Shown: in pieces, positions 19,853-31,434 of the stretch
How positions within the stretch are numbered: the stretch's first letter is position 1
Layout: each line of letters begins with the position of its first letter
DNA from: Macrostomum hystrix
Lineage: Eukaryota > Platyhelminthes > Macrostomidae
Reading direction: 5' to 3'
DNA: 64,000 nt
Assembly (NCBI GenBank): GCA_950097015.1
Contig: CATNEN010000001.1
Location: 10,201,001-10,265,000 of the forward strand
Made by a program: the position numbers and the translations under genes
Notes under the pieces: model-generated
Databases searched by the model: none
Told to the model about the DNA's origin: nothing
What the model saw: the letters and a program-made list of their open reading frames with translations, nothing else

Positions 19853-21639
19853 TTAGGCCATTTCTGCGCGTCATAATGAACGACGTTGCCGCTAAATACC
19901 TTTCACTGACAAAAACGCACATGAATAATTCGGAATTGATGATCTTTTCCCGTGCAGTCGTTGCCAGGTTTCCTATCCTGGCTGATGCAGGCACAAGTAG
20001 TGGGCATGTTTTCTGGCGTCTTGCTTTTCGGAGACGTGTCAAGTTTTGGCGTGAGAAGATTTTTAGAAAGAACAGCAAAGAGAACGACGACATTGAAAAT
20101 GATACTCCTACTCCAGATTCGGTCCTACAAATGCGGGAGAAGTTTGGTCGCAGAGGAGTAAAAAGACTTGCAACAGCGGGACCTTCGTGTAGGCAAAAAT
20201 CAAAAGTCCTGAAGAGAGCTGTCGTTTGTGTGCAGGATGACGATGAAGAGATCGAGGAGGAGGAGGAGGAGGATGAAGAGATCGAGGAGGAGGAGGATGA
20301 TGATGAAGAGATCGAGGAGGAGGAGGAGGAGGATGAAGAGATCGAGGAGGAGGAGGATGAAGAGATCGAGGAGGCGGATGAAGATGCCAACAATCCCACC
20401 TCCTAAGACAATCCGTGTACAACCAATTCTCATCAGGACAAGGGCAGCAGGTAAAATATATATTATTGCCTTGCAATCTGACAGTTTAACTCAAAGCTAA
20501 CCTACAGTAAAAAATAATTGTTTCTCACTAATCCGCAGGAGAAGAGCTGCTGCTGCTCCACGCTCGACCCGAGACGGTGCCACTCCACGCTTAACTCGGG
20601 ACGGCGACGCTCCACGCTCCGCCCAGGATGGCGGCACTCCTCGCTCGACTCGGGACGGCGCCACTCCACGCTCAACTCGGGACGGCGCCACTCCACGCTC
20701 AACTCGGGACGGCGACGCTCCACGCTCCGCCCAGGACGGCGGCACTCCTCGCTCGACTCGGGACGGCGCCACTCCACGCTCAACTCGGGACGGCGGCACT
20801 CCACGCTCGACTCGGGACAGTGCAAGTCCTTGCTTGGATGAAGATAAGGAAGAAAAGGCAAGTGACCTGGCATCCTGCATTGCACCGGAAAGCCATGCTC
20901 AATTTGGCAGCAACTGTCTTCGGGAAAAAATGGCCATGGCGGTCGAATCCAATGGTCGTCTGCTAGTTCCATTGGCGGATGCTGCAGATCTGCTGGAAAA
21001 GAGTTTTTCTGAGCGCATTAAAGCTGCCCAAAAAATGGGCATCGCCGAACAGTTAATGGAGTATCCATTACTTTGTAACGGAACTCTTCTGGCGCAAGAA
21101 GCTCTTCGAGTCGTTGGTCTTTATGCGAAAACGCCCAACTCCGATTACAGCAGTCCGACGCCATGCGACTTTTTGCTGACGAGCTACAGCGAAAGAAGCT
21201 GTCCAGTATTTGTAGCTGGTTGTGCAGCAACTCGGATCTTTTTAGACGATGCGCAAGGGCCCAAGAGTTCTTAAAGCCGGAGAGCGAAGACGATGTTGTC
21301 AAGTTCGGCTTCATGCTGCTCTGCATCAAGGCGCAGATAAAAAAATTGCGGGTCTTTTTTGACGCGAATAAGCTTGTGCACTTTTACGTCCAGGAAAACG
21401 TCTTCTGGGGCGTAAAAGTGGCTGGGATCGCCATAAATTGCGCAAAAAACTCAAGCTTGTATGCCATTCAATCATTTGTAATGATTTTTGTCGCCTTAAA
21501 TTTACGCCATCACAAGAGCACTGAAAATGCGATCGAGTTGCTCGAAATTCTTTTCGGCTTTCGAAAGAGAAAGACAAGGGATCCAACCAGTCGGTGCGTG
21601 GCATTCTTAAAATTCTGCCTTTTTAAGTGTAACTTATGA
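19853..21639 (+). pseudogene. remainder of the EnSpm second gene, frameshifted
   Basis: The first part (19876-20406) reads KYLSLTKTHMNNSELMIFSRAVVARFPILADAG...WRLAFRRRVKFWRE, the block that follows the PB1-like start in related proteins. A long Glu/Asp run (EEIEEEEEEDE, 20235-20395) comes next, after which the frame must change to reach a plausible donor (CAG|GTAAAA at 20451). A second exon starts at 20540 (CCGCAG|G) and runs through a 27-bp coding repeat into LADAADLLEKSFSERIKAAQKMGIAEQLMEYPLL. The frame changes again near 21165 and ends at 21639 with FVALNLRHHKSTENAIELLEILFG. At least two frame disruptions make it a relic. Confidence 0.5.
20565..20820 (+). repeat. 27-bp coding minisatellite (TRDGATPRS units)
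   Basis: About nine or ten 27-bp units encode nonapeptides of the form TRDGATPRS, some with AQDG. They lie in frame with the following exon. The same DNA is open in other frames, which yields misleading ORFs on the minus strand. Confidence 0.85.
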
Positions 21640-22439
21640 ACTTCTGAAGTATTGTTTATCGGACTTAAACGATGAGTTTCAAAAGTAAGGTAACGAGAGT
21701 TTTGCTATAACTTTTGCAAAAACCGTATTTTTGTATCTCGAGGTGTTGACTTTAATTTTGGAAATCTCTGGCGCATGATGACTCAGAGTTGAAACTGAAG
21801 CTGTACGTTGCTTAATGATGTGACAAAGTATTGGGTAAAAAATTCTAGTTGATAAGTTATCCATTCAAAAGTAATACTAAACTTTCATTACTATTCTCGA
21901 AACGCCCCCTCGCAATACTATTAACCGTTTCACTGTTCTGGAAAAATGTTTCTGATATGTGTAAGTACTACTTGCAATATTTATCTTTAATTAATTTAGT
22001 AAAAACCTTCTGTATATCGTGTATTATTCTTTGTAATGTTTATAGCCTTAGTTAAAATTTTAATTGTAAGTTTGTAATTTGAAATCGTAATTGTAGTTTG
22101 AAAAATTTTAAAGTAAAATCTTTTTATCCCAGCCATCCCAGCCACTTCTATATCGTGCATTATTTTTGTAATTATTATAAACTTTCATTGAAATTCTAAT
22201 TGTAATTTAGTTTTTTTAATTATTATTAAATAAAAGCTTCAAAATAAATAAAGGTAGCAATCGACTAGACTTTCAACCAAAGTAACAAATTGAGCACAGA
22301 AAACTGAGCATATGATTTGCTATGCTTAAATAACTAACATCACAAACGTCTTTTAAGACAAGAATTTCACTTGATTTCAAACAATTGGTTATTGCAGCCA
22401 ATGGCATACGTTTTGCATAAGTAGCCGATTAGTAGACCG
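21640..22439. other. AT-rich 3' part of the EnSpm-like element
   Basis: No gene. Two similar tracts with TGTAATTATTATAAAC-type sequence occur at 22020-22060 and 22150-22200. Confidence 0.4.
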
Positions 22440-22605
22440 CACACTGAATCGTTTCGGCCACCATTCGGCCATCTACCTTCGGCCACTTTTGTGGCCACTT
22501 AAGTGGCCGTACGGTAGACCTATTTTGAACTTTTTGGGCCACCATTGGGCTACCTGCTTTTGGCCACCCTTCGGCCACTTTTTCGGCCACTTTTAATTTA
22601 CAGTG
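22440..22605 (-). repeat. right terminal and subterminal repeats of the CACTG element
   Basis: About nine GGCCAC/GTGGCC motifs occur within 165 bp, and the sequence ends TTTACAGTG before TA. Confidence 0.7.
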
Positions 22606-25195
22606 TAGCTAGGATCTAGTCTCGAAAATAAAAGAAGTCTCAATTACTTTCCTGAAGTCGAATTTCCATTCCAAAGGATTTGTGGATAAAAAAGTGCAAT
22701 GCTTTTAAGGTCAACCTTTACCGACATCTGAACACGTTCGGTGCATTCAGAGCGTTCGAGCACTTTGTCGATGACATACGTTGGTCAGCAAAGGTGGACT
22801 GCCCTGCATGCTCTGTTGTATGTGCTACCAAATGGTTTATATAAACGGATTTCATTTTATATGTACATTGCATTTCCTTGTTATGCCATTAGAACGGTTG
22901 AGTAGTTGCCTCACACATTCCTTATTTACTTTTTTAAATACTCTTTGTAGCAGCCTGATTGCAATGAAAGTCAACCGTGTTTACTTCTACTTGATGGTTG
23001 CTTTGGAATTCGTCCTCGAAAAACCGCAGGGGGTGAGGACCTTTTGGTGGCTTCAAAACGGAAATCTTTTAAAATGTTGATTTTCAGAAAAAAAACTGAG
23101 CCCACAGAAGAACACTGAAGAGACTGCCACATCTAATCCATTGAGACAGCCTCATCGTAAATAAATTAAAAATTAATTTAAAAAGGAGTAAAAAATTCCA
23201 GGATTTTGCGACACCTTGTGAGAAGCCGTTCTGCACAGAACTCTGACCTAGCCCACTCTGCTCGAAAACAAAGCGGTTGAGAAATAGACAAGCGCAGCTT
23301 TTGATAGTTCAATAGAATGTATTTGCAAAAGCGCAAGAGTCAGATCTTACCGGGCCATGAAGTGTGATGAATCTCCGAACTAGCTAGAATGGCGGGAAAG
23401 GCAGACAAGTCAGCACTGATTAATATGTCTGGGCTGGTAAAATCGATAAAGGGAGGGAGGGAGGGAGGGAGAGAGGGGGTGGGGTACACCACAGACCGCT
23501 GAGCATTGAACTAGGAAGTCTAGTTTAGTCTAGTTCCGCTCCCGCCCACCCCTCCCTTAATGTGCACAGGGCAGGCCCACAGTGCCTCTCAATATCTCTA
23601 GTTCCGCTCACGCCCACCCCTCCCTTAATGTGCACAGAGCAGGCCCACAGTGCCTCTCAATATCTCTAGCCACCTAACGGCCCTGGACTGGCCTGCCCCA
23701 GCTCACGGTTAAAATTAGACGGCTAGTCCAGGTCACCTCACCGTGCCATAAGTCCGGCTAGACGAATGCAGCTCATGAGCTCCCTGTACGCATCCTCAAC
23801 TACAAACCCCATGATGAAGCGTGGTTGGCTGGAAGGGGTTATTTATGCGAACTTGGGAACGAACCAGACGATGGTGCCATTTTCCCTATTTGAGCTGTGG
23901 ACAAAGGGGAACGAACCGATTTTCCTCTTCCCACCAAAACTCGAATAGTAAAGAGCTCGTCGAGTCAAAACTTCGAATCTAATTCTACATCCTATTACTA
24001 GCTAGAATTGTTAAATAGAAACCTTTTTAATTAGCTAGTGAAACTAAGAACTGACAGGTAAGTCAGGTTTAGGTGCCCATGTCGGTTTAATATTTTCCTA
24101 TTTGTAATAATGTATTGTGAGAGTTTCTGGCATGTCAAAATCAATCCATATTTGTTACTGCTGTATCATAATCTACATAGTTTTCTGGAAATTTCTGGTA
24201 TTATAAATATTACTGTCAATATTAAGAGTAGTAATAGCTCATTAATGCTGCCTGCTAAACAAGCTTTTCATGCAGATCTAAACAGTGGCATGCATAGCCT
24301 AGAAATCCATTCCAGGGGTCATTACTGTCTCGGGTGTCACGGCAAGCTCATGCTGATAATTTTCGCTAATTTTTGGTGCTCAGAATTCTGATGGGAATTC
24401 TAATTCTAATGGGGCTCCAACCCCTCAGCCACAGATCGTCACAGCGTCACCTATCCTATATGCAGAGGATAGGCCACCTCTCCCATCCAAATGCACGCTC
24501 TCCTATTTCCCCTGTGTAAGGCAGATTTCTGGTAACCCATACTACTAGTGTTCGGCTACTGGTAGCTAGTATGACCCCCTCGCCTACGACATTCAGATCA
24601 AGGTGTCAAATCTTAGATAGTCCAACTCTTAATCAGTGCACGCACACCTGCAGCCCGGAGAAATATGTAACATGCCCTGTGGCCTGTGACCTGTTAAGAG
24701 TTCATTCAAGGAAGTGAATATTTCAGTCAAACCAATACAGAAAAGTTGCAACACAGACTACTAGATGAGGAGTAGTATCAACTGTCAGTCGTTTTTACTC
24801 TGCATCTGGCGCAGGAGAAAATGGGAATGACGAAGAGATCGGGAGAGAGAGCAGATGAAAAAAGCGCTGGAAAGCGGCAGAATTTGAATGTAATTGAAAG
24901 TTAGAAACAGGAACAGCCTCTATTTTTCAAAGCCAGTGTGTTAAATATAAGGAAAATGCCTGACCATAGCGGGCATGTCTCCTCGAGGCTGATGCAGAGA
25001 GGAGAATCTGAGAAGAGAATCACATGGAATCGAGTCCTCGTTTAATTATTGGTATTAGCATGTAGCATTAATAGAATGGGACCATATGGGCCAAAAACCT
25101 GTTTATAAAAAATGAGGGCCATTGCATTTGAATTCACATTGAACTGTAACTTTCACAAAAGCAATCAAAACTTTTATAGATATTAACTCACATAC
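22606..25195. other. intergenic DNA with minor repeats
   Basis: No gene is recognised. It holds a GGGA microsatellite (23453-23472) and a tandem duplication of about 69 bp (23532-23668, unit starting AGTTCCGCTC). Confidence 0.5.
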
Positions 25196-25410
25196 TCGTC
25201 CAAAGAGTCGAGCTGCAGGCTGACAGTAGCTAGCTTTGAGCGCAAAAGTATTGCAGTCACTTGAGGCTTGCCACAACTTCGGCCACAAGGCGTGGATGTA
25301 TGCGTCCATCGCCGCTTCCGACTCCTGCAGCCGGGCAAGCTGACCCACAGTGAGACGAAGTGCGTCCGCGAAGGGTTCCAGCGTTCGGAAGTCGACGTCG
25401 TTGAGACGCG
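25196..25410 (-). CDS. putative host exon interrupted by a Penelope-type insertion
   Basis: The minus-strand frame is open across the whole stretch, with protein-like content (DALRLTVGQLARLQESEAAM, then AYIHALWPKLWQASSD, ending AARLFGR). It stops at a consensus donor GA|GTATGTGAG at 25195. Its 5' side is cut off at 25410, where the palindromic element begins. I do not recognise the protein. It is mostly helical with no membrane segment. A truncated internal exon of a cellular gene is the likeliest reading; neighbouring exons were not found. Confidence 0.4.
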
Positions 25411-25423
25411 TTATTTATTTAAA

Positions 25424-25464
25424 CTGCCGACGCGTTTCGTCCAGAGTGGACATCTTCAGGGCAA
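25424..25464 (-). ncRNA. hammerhead-ribozyme-like motif, minus strand
   Basis: Mirror copy of the plus-strand motif with the same core, stems and bulge; stem II loop differs by one base. Confidence 0.6.
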
Positions 25465-25609
25465 ACGAACCATAAAAAAACACACAACCGAAAATGTATT
25501 TAAATTAAATCGAAAAATATTGAGCGAACAAATTGGCAAGAGATATTTGTTCGCTCAATATTTTTCGATTTAATTTAAATACATTTTCGGTTGTGTTTTT
25601 ATGGTTCGT

Positions 25610-25650
25610 TTGCCCTGAAGATGTCCGCTCTGGACGAAACGCGTCGGCAG
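25610..25650 (+). ncRNA. hammerhead-ribozyme-like motif, plus strand
   Basis: In order: TTGCC (stem I), CTGAAGA core, a bulged T, GTCC/GGAC stem II around GCTCT, GAAA core, a minimal stem III (AC-GC-GT), cleavage triplet GTC, and GGCAG closing stem I (one G-U pair). This is a minimal type I layout as described for Penelope-like elements. The extra T before stem II may weaken activity. Confidence 0.6.
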
Positions 25651-25663
25651 TTTAAATAAATAA

Positions 25664-26169
25664 TAAATGTTTGTCTTGACGTTTGCTCTTTTGCTAATTT
25701 TAAAGCGAGCTACACTACCACAATACACATTCTTGTTGGGTTGATGATACATTACCCTATAGATGACAGATGTTAGACTTTGGTTCCAATTGTCTTCTTT
25801 CACCACTCCAAGTGACCTATGAAGTGGGTGCAAATTGGCAAGTATACCAAACTGACCATACCATTTTTGGAATTGGATATACAATAGTCAATTAGTTTAC
25901 TTTGGATTACATATTCCACTAATTATCAATTCAATCATAGAATTAAGCCCTGCGGAATTTTTAGGGCTACAGAAAAAAGACCAAACAGCAATGGCAACAC
26001 TAGTCCTTGATCCTAGGCTCCCAGCTCATAGATCCCATATACCAGTAGTTGCTTGGAAATCTTAATAAGAATTTATATTCCTGGGTCCCAATTTCATTTA
26101 GAATAATGCATTGCTTCTATACAATTATGACGAGTGGCCAGCCAATAAGCTATGCGTATAGACCCACTA
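25664..26169. other. flank of the Penelope-type palindrome, no intact gene
   Basis: A short segment (about 25728-25772) is similar, in reverse, to 63885-63928 (shared TATAGGGTAATGTATCATC core), so both may be pieces of one repeat family. Confidence 0.4.
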
Positions 26170-26752
26170 TCTTCTTATATACTAAAAATGAAATGGTTGC
26201 TTGGTTGCTTGTAATTGATTTTCTCCCGAACGGCTCAACCGATTTTCACCATTTCTTCACCAAAATATGTCAAATATGGGCAGAATTTTACACGTATTTT
26301 TAATAAGCTTAACTTCATTGTTAAGGGGATTAAATATTCGAAAAACTGTTTTAGATAGGATTTTTAATGCATTTCATCAGAGCCAGTTTTGTCAACGTGC
26401 ATTCCACTGCCAATTTTAATGATTGCATCAGGGCCAGTTTTGTTAATAGTGAGTACATTTAATGATTGCATCAGGGCCAGTTTTGTTAATAGTGAGTACA
26501 CTGATAAGAATTTCACTGTGTCAAATGTACATAGCTATGTCAACCCCACTGGCGAGACAGTCAGTGCGAATTTATAAATAGATTACATCACAGCTTTTCT
26601 CACCCGTGTGTGTGATTTGAATAGGTAAAATGTGCATAGCAGACTTCAATTCAACGATATATTGAGACATCTACTACTTTCTTACTACAACATATAAATC
26701 ATCAAATCTTTAACAAAATTTCAATCGAGAAAAGTGTCCAACAGTTTTTTAA

Positions 26753-29044
26753 ATGTCCAACAGTTTTTTTAATGTCCTACAGTTTTCTACATGTGTTTAC
26801 CAGTATTCTAAATGTGTTTACCCGTATTCTAAATGTGTTTACCCGTATTCTAAACGTGTTTACCAGTATTCTAAAAGTGTTTACCAGTATTCTAAATATG
26901 TTTACCAGTATTCTAAGTGTTTATCAGTATTCTAAATGTTTTTACCAGTATTCTAAATGTGTTTACCAGTATTCTAAAAGTGTTTACCAGTATTCTAAAA
27001 GTGTTTACCAGTATTCTAAATTTGTTATACAGTATACTAAACATGTTTAACAGTTCTCTAAATGTGTTTACCAGTATTCTAAAAGTGTTTACCAGTATTC
27101 TAAATTTGTTATACAGTATTCTAAAAATGTTTAACAGTTTTCTAAATGTGTTTACCAGTTTTCTAAATGTGTTTTAAACCGTTTTCTATATGTGTATAAC
27201 AGTTCTCAAAACTGGGTCTCTAAATGTTTTCTAAATGTGTATAATTCTAAACGTGTTTAACAGTTTTCTAAAAGTGTTTAACAGTGTTCTAAATGTGTTT
27301 ACCAGTTTTTAAAATGTGTTTTACAGTTCTTAAAATGTGTTTTTATAACTGTTTTCTAAATGTTCTCTGACGCCACATTGGTTCTCTGCTGGGTATAGTA
27401 TTCTCATGTACATTAGTACCCTAACCCGCTTTATTTACCAGTTTTCTAAATGTGTTTACCAGTACTCTAAATGTGTTTACCAGTATTCTAAATGTGCTTA
27501 CCAGTATTCTAAATGTGTTTACCAGTATTCTAAATGTGTTGAACTGTTTTCTAAATGTGTCTAGCAGTTTTCTAAATGTGTTTACCAGTTTTCTAATTGT
27601 GTTTACCTGTTTTATAAACGTGTTAACCAGTACTCTAAATGTGTTTACCAGTATTCTAAATGTGCTTACCAGTATTCTAAATGTGTTTACCAGTATTCTA
27701 AATGTGTTGAACTGTTTTCTAAATGTGTCTAGCAGTTTTCTAAATGTGTTTACCAGTTTTCTAATTGTGTTTACCAGCACTCTAAATGTGTTTACCAGTT
27801 TTCTAATTGTGTTTACCTGTTTTATAAACGTGTTTACCAGTACTCTAAATGTGTTTACCAGTATTCTAAATGTGCTTACCAGTATTCTAAATGTGTTTAC
27901 CAGTATTCTAAATGTGTTGAACTGTTTTCTAAATGTGTCTAGCAGTTTTCTAAATGTGCTTACCAGTATTCTAAATGTGTTTACCAGTATTCTAAATGTG
28001 TTGAACTGTTTTTTAAATGTGTCTAGCAGTTTTCTAAATGTGTTTACCTGTTTTCTAATTGTGTTTACCTGTTTTATAAACGTGTTTACCAGTACTCTAA
28101 ATGTGTTTAACAGTATTCTAAATGTGTTTACCAGTATTCTAAATGTGTTTACCAGTATTCTAAATGTGTTTACCAGTATTCTAAATGTGTCTAGCAGTTT
28201 TCTAAAAGTGTTTACCAGTTTTCTAAATGTGTTTACCAGTATTCTAAATGTGTTTACCAGTTTTCTTAATGTTTTATCAGTATTATAAACGTGTTTATCA
28301 GTTTTCTTAATGTGTTTACCAGTTTTCTAATTGTGTTTACCTGGTTTATAAACGTGTTTAGCAGTTTTCTAAATGTGTTTACCAGTATTCTAAATGTGTT
28401 TAACAGTTTTCTAAATGTTTTATCAGTTTTCTAAACGTGTTTATCAGTTTTCTAAACGTGTTTATCAGTTTTCTAAATGTGTTTACCAGTTTTCTAATCG
28501 TGTTTACCTGTTTTATAAACGTGTTTACCAGTACTCTAAATGTGTTTATCAGTATTCTAAATGTGTTTAACAGTTTTCTAAATGTTTTATCAGTATTATA
28601 AACGTGTTTACCAGTTTTCTTAATGTTTTATCAGTATTATAAACGTGTTTATCAGTTTTCTTAATGTGTTTACCAGTTTTCTAATTGTGTTTACCTGGTT
28701 TATAAACGTGTTTACCAGTACTTTAAATGTGTTTACCAGAATTCTAAATGTGTTTACCAGTATTCTAAATGTGTTTACCAGTATTCTAAATGTGTTTAAC
28801 TGTTTTCTAAATGTGTTTAACATTTTTCTAAATGTGTTCACCAGTATTCTAAATGTGTTTAACAGTTTTCTAAATGTTTTATCAGTTTTCTAAACGTGTT
28901 TATCAGTTTTCTAATTGTGTTTAACAGTTTTCTAAATGTGTCCAATAGTTTTCTAAAAGTGTTTAACCGTTTTTTAAATGTGTTTAACAGCTTTCTAAAT
29001 GTGTTTAACATTTTTCTAAATGTGTTTAACATTTTTCTAAACAA
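26753..29044 (+). repeat. 21-bp satellite, unit GTGTTTACCAGTATTCTAAAT
   Basis: Roughly a hundred diverged units, interrupted at 27350-27430. Since 21 is a multiple of three, long repetitive ORFs appear on both strands (heptapeptides such as VFTSILN); they are not genes. Confidence 0.95.
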
Positions 29045-29054
29045 AAAGCAACAA

Positions 29055-29440
29055 ATAAGGGGAATTAGGGGGGAATTAGTTCTCTGCTGCTGGGGGGAAT
29101 TAGGGGGGAATTAGTTCTCTGCTGCTGGGGCGGAATTAGGGGGGAATTAGTTCTCTGCTGCTTAGGGGAATTAGGGGGGAATTAATTCTCTGCTGCTGAG
29201 GGGAATTAGGGGGGAATTAGTTCTATGCTGCTTGGGGGAATTAGGGGGGAATTAGTTCTCTGCTGCTGGGGCGGAATTGGGGGGGAATTAGTTCTCTGCT
29301 GCTGGGGCGGAATTAGGGGGGAATTAGTTCTCTGCTGCTGGGGCGGAATTAGGGGAGAATTAATTCTCTGCTGCTGAGGGGAATTAGGGGGAAATTAGTT
29401 CTCTGCAGCTGGGGGACATTAGTTTTTTATTGCTGAGGGG
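29055..29440 (+). repeat. satellite of GGGGGAATTAGTTCTCTGCTGCTG-type units
   Basis: About twelve units of roughly 33 bp follow the 21-bp satellite. The same order of two satellites and tail recurs at 50050-52139. Confidence 0.9.
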
Positions 29441-29589
29441 ATAGTATTCACTTGTACCTCAGTAGCATTATTACTGACGAAATGAGTTTTCGTTTTTGTT
29501 TGCTTTTATGTGTGTTTTGTCCTTCTGCATTGCACAAGATTTTTTTGTCTGACCAGTAGTGCTCCCCGAAGGGGGGCAAAACATGCTAG

Positions 29590-30343
29590 TATTATTCTAA
29601 TACTAAGACTTATTAAGATAAGCATAAACTCTGTAGCCTATGTAAAAAGACTTGGATAGCTCACTATTTATGATACACTGAAACTTATAGGGGGCCTACT
29701 CTTAGAGGTCTACATTTTAATACCTAAATGGAATGTGGGTGCATTAATTTAGTGATGATCATAGCAGGTCACATATTAGCTATGAGCCAAGCTGACAAGT
29801 AAGGACAGTGGCACTGGGTTGAGAGCAGTAGATTCATATTGTTTGAGTTAAACACTTCGATTGTGCAAGTCAAACATAAAACAAACAACAGACTCATACT
29901 GCCTCCCCAAGCCTGTGATTAGCAGTAACACTTGTCCAGCTCTGCAATTTACTTCATATTGTATTCTGCTAAATTTCAATATTCTCCGCTTTCACATTGC
30001 CTCGCTTTTATACTGTGAAACAAGCAATTTATAACTTGATGTACCGTTTCTTCATAGAAATTGACCGCCAAACGTTAATTTAAATGGTCCCTCATCAAAA
30101 CATACGGCGTAGAAACCATCTTTCCTAGAAAGCAAGTCGTTTCATAACGTAACTGTTGTTGCTCGGTCTTAAAATATTCGAATGTTACATATAGTTGAGT
30201 ATTTATAGTCGATTATTAGTTGATTATTATTAGTTGATTATATAGTTGAATATTATATTGAATATTATATATTCAATTAAATATTTATAATTGAATTAAT
30301 TAATTCAAAGTCCGCAGACTCAGCCGAAGTTTGCTTAGATTGC
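29590..30343. other. AT-rich spacer
   Basis: No gene seen. TAGTTGATTAT-type short repeats occur around 30195-30300. Confidence 0.5.
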
Positions 30344-31408
30344 TTAATGATTCTTAGAGTCGATAATTCTGCTGGTTTTATTCACGGTTCTGGTTTCAAT
30401 CATTTTATTTTTTAAAAAATATTTTTTTTCTGTGTGATGTGGAATCACTAGAAGCTCAGCCCTTGTGAATGATCGTGTGGGGGCTTTTGAATTAAAGTCT
30501 TGGGATAGAAAATAGTAATCACTGGATGCTGATGTGAAATGCCTGTTTATCTTATGCACATCAAGACTAAAGTATGGGTCTGTTGCTCTTCTCTTTGTGT
30601 CCTTCTCCAGCTCTCCTGGTAAGTAAAGGAAGCAAACGAATTCAGAGTTAGTAAGAATTTCCGGGGAATAAACGCTTGGGAGCTTTGGAATTGGGAATTG
30701 GGAGATCGGATGTTTTGATTTAACTGTGTCTTGTTTGATGGCAGTATTTGGTTTCAGGCTTGTCATTTGAGATACTTTATTGTTCAGTTGACTTATTACT
30801 GCGGGGAGTCTTTCTGTCCACTTGGTATAGTATTGGCCACTTTTTAGTTTCAGCTCTTCAGCTGTCTGATTTGTGAAAAGTCTCTTTGCTAGAGTTAGAT
30901 TGAATCTTTCAACAAATGCCTGGTCTCTATGAAGCTCAGTTCTTCCGTAGCGCATTTTTGTATTGTTCTTTTCTATAAGGGATTTGACTGCACCCATTAA
31001 TTATTTGCCTGGATCAGTCATAAAGGTTTGGGGGTATGTGAGCGGTGAGTTTTTGTAAATGTCTTGGAGGGCAGCTGCAACTGCTTCTAACTTCTTAGTC
31101 TTAAGCAGTCTCGCTTCCTTATATCTGGAGGCAATGTCTATAACTGTGAGCGCATACTTGTAGCCTGAGTCATTGGGGAGAAACAGAAGATCTGCTTGGT
31201 GCGCTTTATTAGGTTTATAGATGTTAAGGTGAGGTCTTGTAAATTTAACAGGTGGAAAATAGACTTGGTAAACGCGTTGCTTAGAGAGCCATCTTTCAAC
31301 TGTTTGTTTTGATTCATTACTTAGTTCCGCGAGTTTGGTGACTGCATTTTTTCCTACAAAGAATCCTTTGTTGCTGTAGTAGAGCTTTTGAAGTTTCTGA
31401 TCTGCCAT
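30344..31408 (-). pseudogene. Polinton/adintovirus-type integrase with one nonsense codon
   Basis: A single frame carries the whole protein except for one in-frame TAA at 31003-31001. The catalytic core is recognisable: first Asp in HQADLLFLP, second in FMTDPGK just before the stop, and the Glu in HRDQAFVERFNLTL after it. The C-terminus has a basic, chromo/SH3-like tail (TRSFTRAELLVI). This arrangement matches the retroviral-like integrases of Polintons (Mavericks) and adintoviruses rather than LTR elements, since no reverse transcriptase is nearby. The nonsense codon separates the second Asp from the Glu, so the copy is inactive unless read through. Confidence 0.75.
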
Positions 31409-31434
31409 TATTTTTTATATAATTTTTTATAAAA

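Larger units (their letters stand above)
10547..22605. mobile_element. EnSpm/CACTA-like DNA transposon, about 12 kb, degenerate
   Basis: The left end begins CACTGTAAGTC and the right end finishes TTTACAGTG, each flanked by TA. Both ends carry a cluster of subterminal GTGGCC/GGCCAC repeats (10563-10640 and 22455-22590), a hallmark of CACTA elements, whose animal members start CACTG. Inside lie a finger-type transposase relic and a second gene with a PB1-like start, the gene pair I associate with animal EnSpm elements. The interior has been enlarged by later insertions or duplications. A TA duplication with CACTG ends would also be compatible with some other superfamilies, so the class call rests mainly on the subterminal repeats and gene content. 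Confidence 0.6.
25411..25663. mobile_element. Penelope-type terminal palindrome with two hammerhead-like motifs
   Basis: Two arms of about 120 bp are near-perfect reverse complements around a loop centred near 25537. One mismatch was seen in the motif (GTCCACTC versus GTCCGCTC). Each arm carries the compact motif found in Penelope-like element terminal repeats. The class call rests on that motif; no GIY-YIG or reverse transcriptase ORF remains. Confidence 0.6.
26170..29589 (+). mobile_element. non-autonomous Helitron A filled with minisatellites
   Basis: The 5' end is TC-type (TCTTCTTATATACTAAAAATG, preceded by A). It is followed by the CGGCTCAACCGATTTTCACC block shared with the other Helitron copies here. 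The 3' end has a 7-bp hairpin (GCTCCCC-GAA-GGGGGGC, 29561-29577) and then CTAG at 29586-29589, followed by T. These are the canonical Helitron ends with A|T insertion. No Rep/helicase gene is present. Most of the interior is a 21-bp satellite and a GGGGAATTAG satellite. Confidence 0.75.

Noticed and set aside
20497-20972. Minus-strand ORFs with VERGVPPSR-like repeats
   Set aside because: Antisense of the 27-bp coding minisatellite whose plus-strand frame joins the downstream exon.
26753-29114. Long repetitive ORFs on both strands (up to 278 codons)
   Set aside because: They arise because the satellite unit is 21 bp; no start context, domains or codon pattern supports a gene.
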